31,007 nucleotides of DNA from Reticulomyxa filosa. Its lineage: Eukaryota; Foraminifera; Reticulomyxidae. Below are positions 30,970 to 31,007 of the stretch, in pieces (the first letter of the stretch is position 1; every line of letters starts with the position of its first letter). Made by a program: the position numbers and the translations under genes. The stretch is from assembly GCA_000512085.1 (NCBI GenBank), contig ASPP01023392.1, positions 1 to 31,007 on the forward strand, given 5' to 3'. The notes under the pieces were generated by a model. The model searched no databases. It was given only the letters and a program-made list of their open reading frames with translations, and was not told the origin of the DNA.

Positions 30970-31007
<38 letters not shown>
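30970..31007. repeat. T38 run at window end
   Basis: An uninterrupted T run to the last base. On the minus strand it is an A run leading into an AACAG acceptor for the first visible NBR1-like exon. Such a run may mark an assembly edge, so the missing 5' exons could be hard to recover. Confidence 0.8.

Noticed and set aside
1-31007. CRISPR arrays, bacterial operons, or an anti-phage type system
   Set aside because: Spliceosomal introns run through the genes, no regularly spaced repeats were seen, and codirectional genes are separated by several hundred bases. This is eukaryotic nuclear DNA.

Overview
The window is AT-rich nuclear DNA from a protist. It carries about eleven intron-containing genes and the remains of LINE-type retrotransposons. 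Introns are short (53-182 nt), GT-AG, and often carry a T run and an A run just before the acceptor. TAA, TAG and TGA all act as stops, so the standard code is used. From the gene set (DNAAF10/WDR92, an NBR1-like receptor, a SAM-FN3-TLDc protein, an animal-like PEP mutase) and the intron style I infer a foraminiferan such as Reticulomyxa. That is inference, not proof.

Layout. Positions 1-6075 are a retrotransposon graveyard: a minus-strand LINE (5' end near 1990) with zinc-knuckle ORF1 and AP-endonuclease remnants, a plus-strand degraded relative (about 3460-4990) with endonuclease and reverse-transcriptase motifs, and a plus-strand 5' copy of the first family (about 5027-6075). Next come an alpha/beta hydrolase (6959-8167), a short-chain dehydrogenase (8493-9375), a small two-span membrane protein (10239-10904), a duplicated 3' fragment of the PLP-enzyme gene (11221-11366), a 445-residue two-span membrane protein (12121-13750), a minus-strand unknown (14414-15064) divergent from a TSEN54-like gene (15320-16150), and DNAAF10/WDR92 (16384-17749). 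A gene-free 2.3 kb AT-rich stretch follows. Then a minus-strand tail-anchored flavin-reductase-like protein (20025-21096) lies divergent from a SAM-FN3-TLDc gene (21429-24732), followed by PEP mutase (25121-26205), a fold-type III PLP enzyme (26629-28365) and, convergent to it, an NBR1-like autophagy receptor (28785-30966) whose 5' end lies beyond the window.

Exon boundaries were worked out by hand from splice phase and family conservation. They give continuous proteins if five single-base indels are assumed. At least four of these lie in homopolymers, which points to sequencing error rather than dead genes. PEP mutase makes the C-P bond that opens phosphonate biosynthesis. Its neighbour is a PLP enzyme of the amino-acid deaminase/aldolase type. 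Whether the two act together is open. The remaining genes look like an ordinary eukaryotic mix (tRNA splicing, dynein-arm assembly, selective autophagy) plus several bacterial-type enzymes (hydrolase, SDR, Nim-like flavoprotein, PLP enzyme) that could be old transfers.
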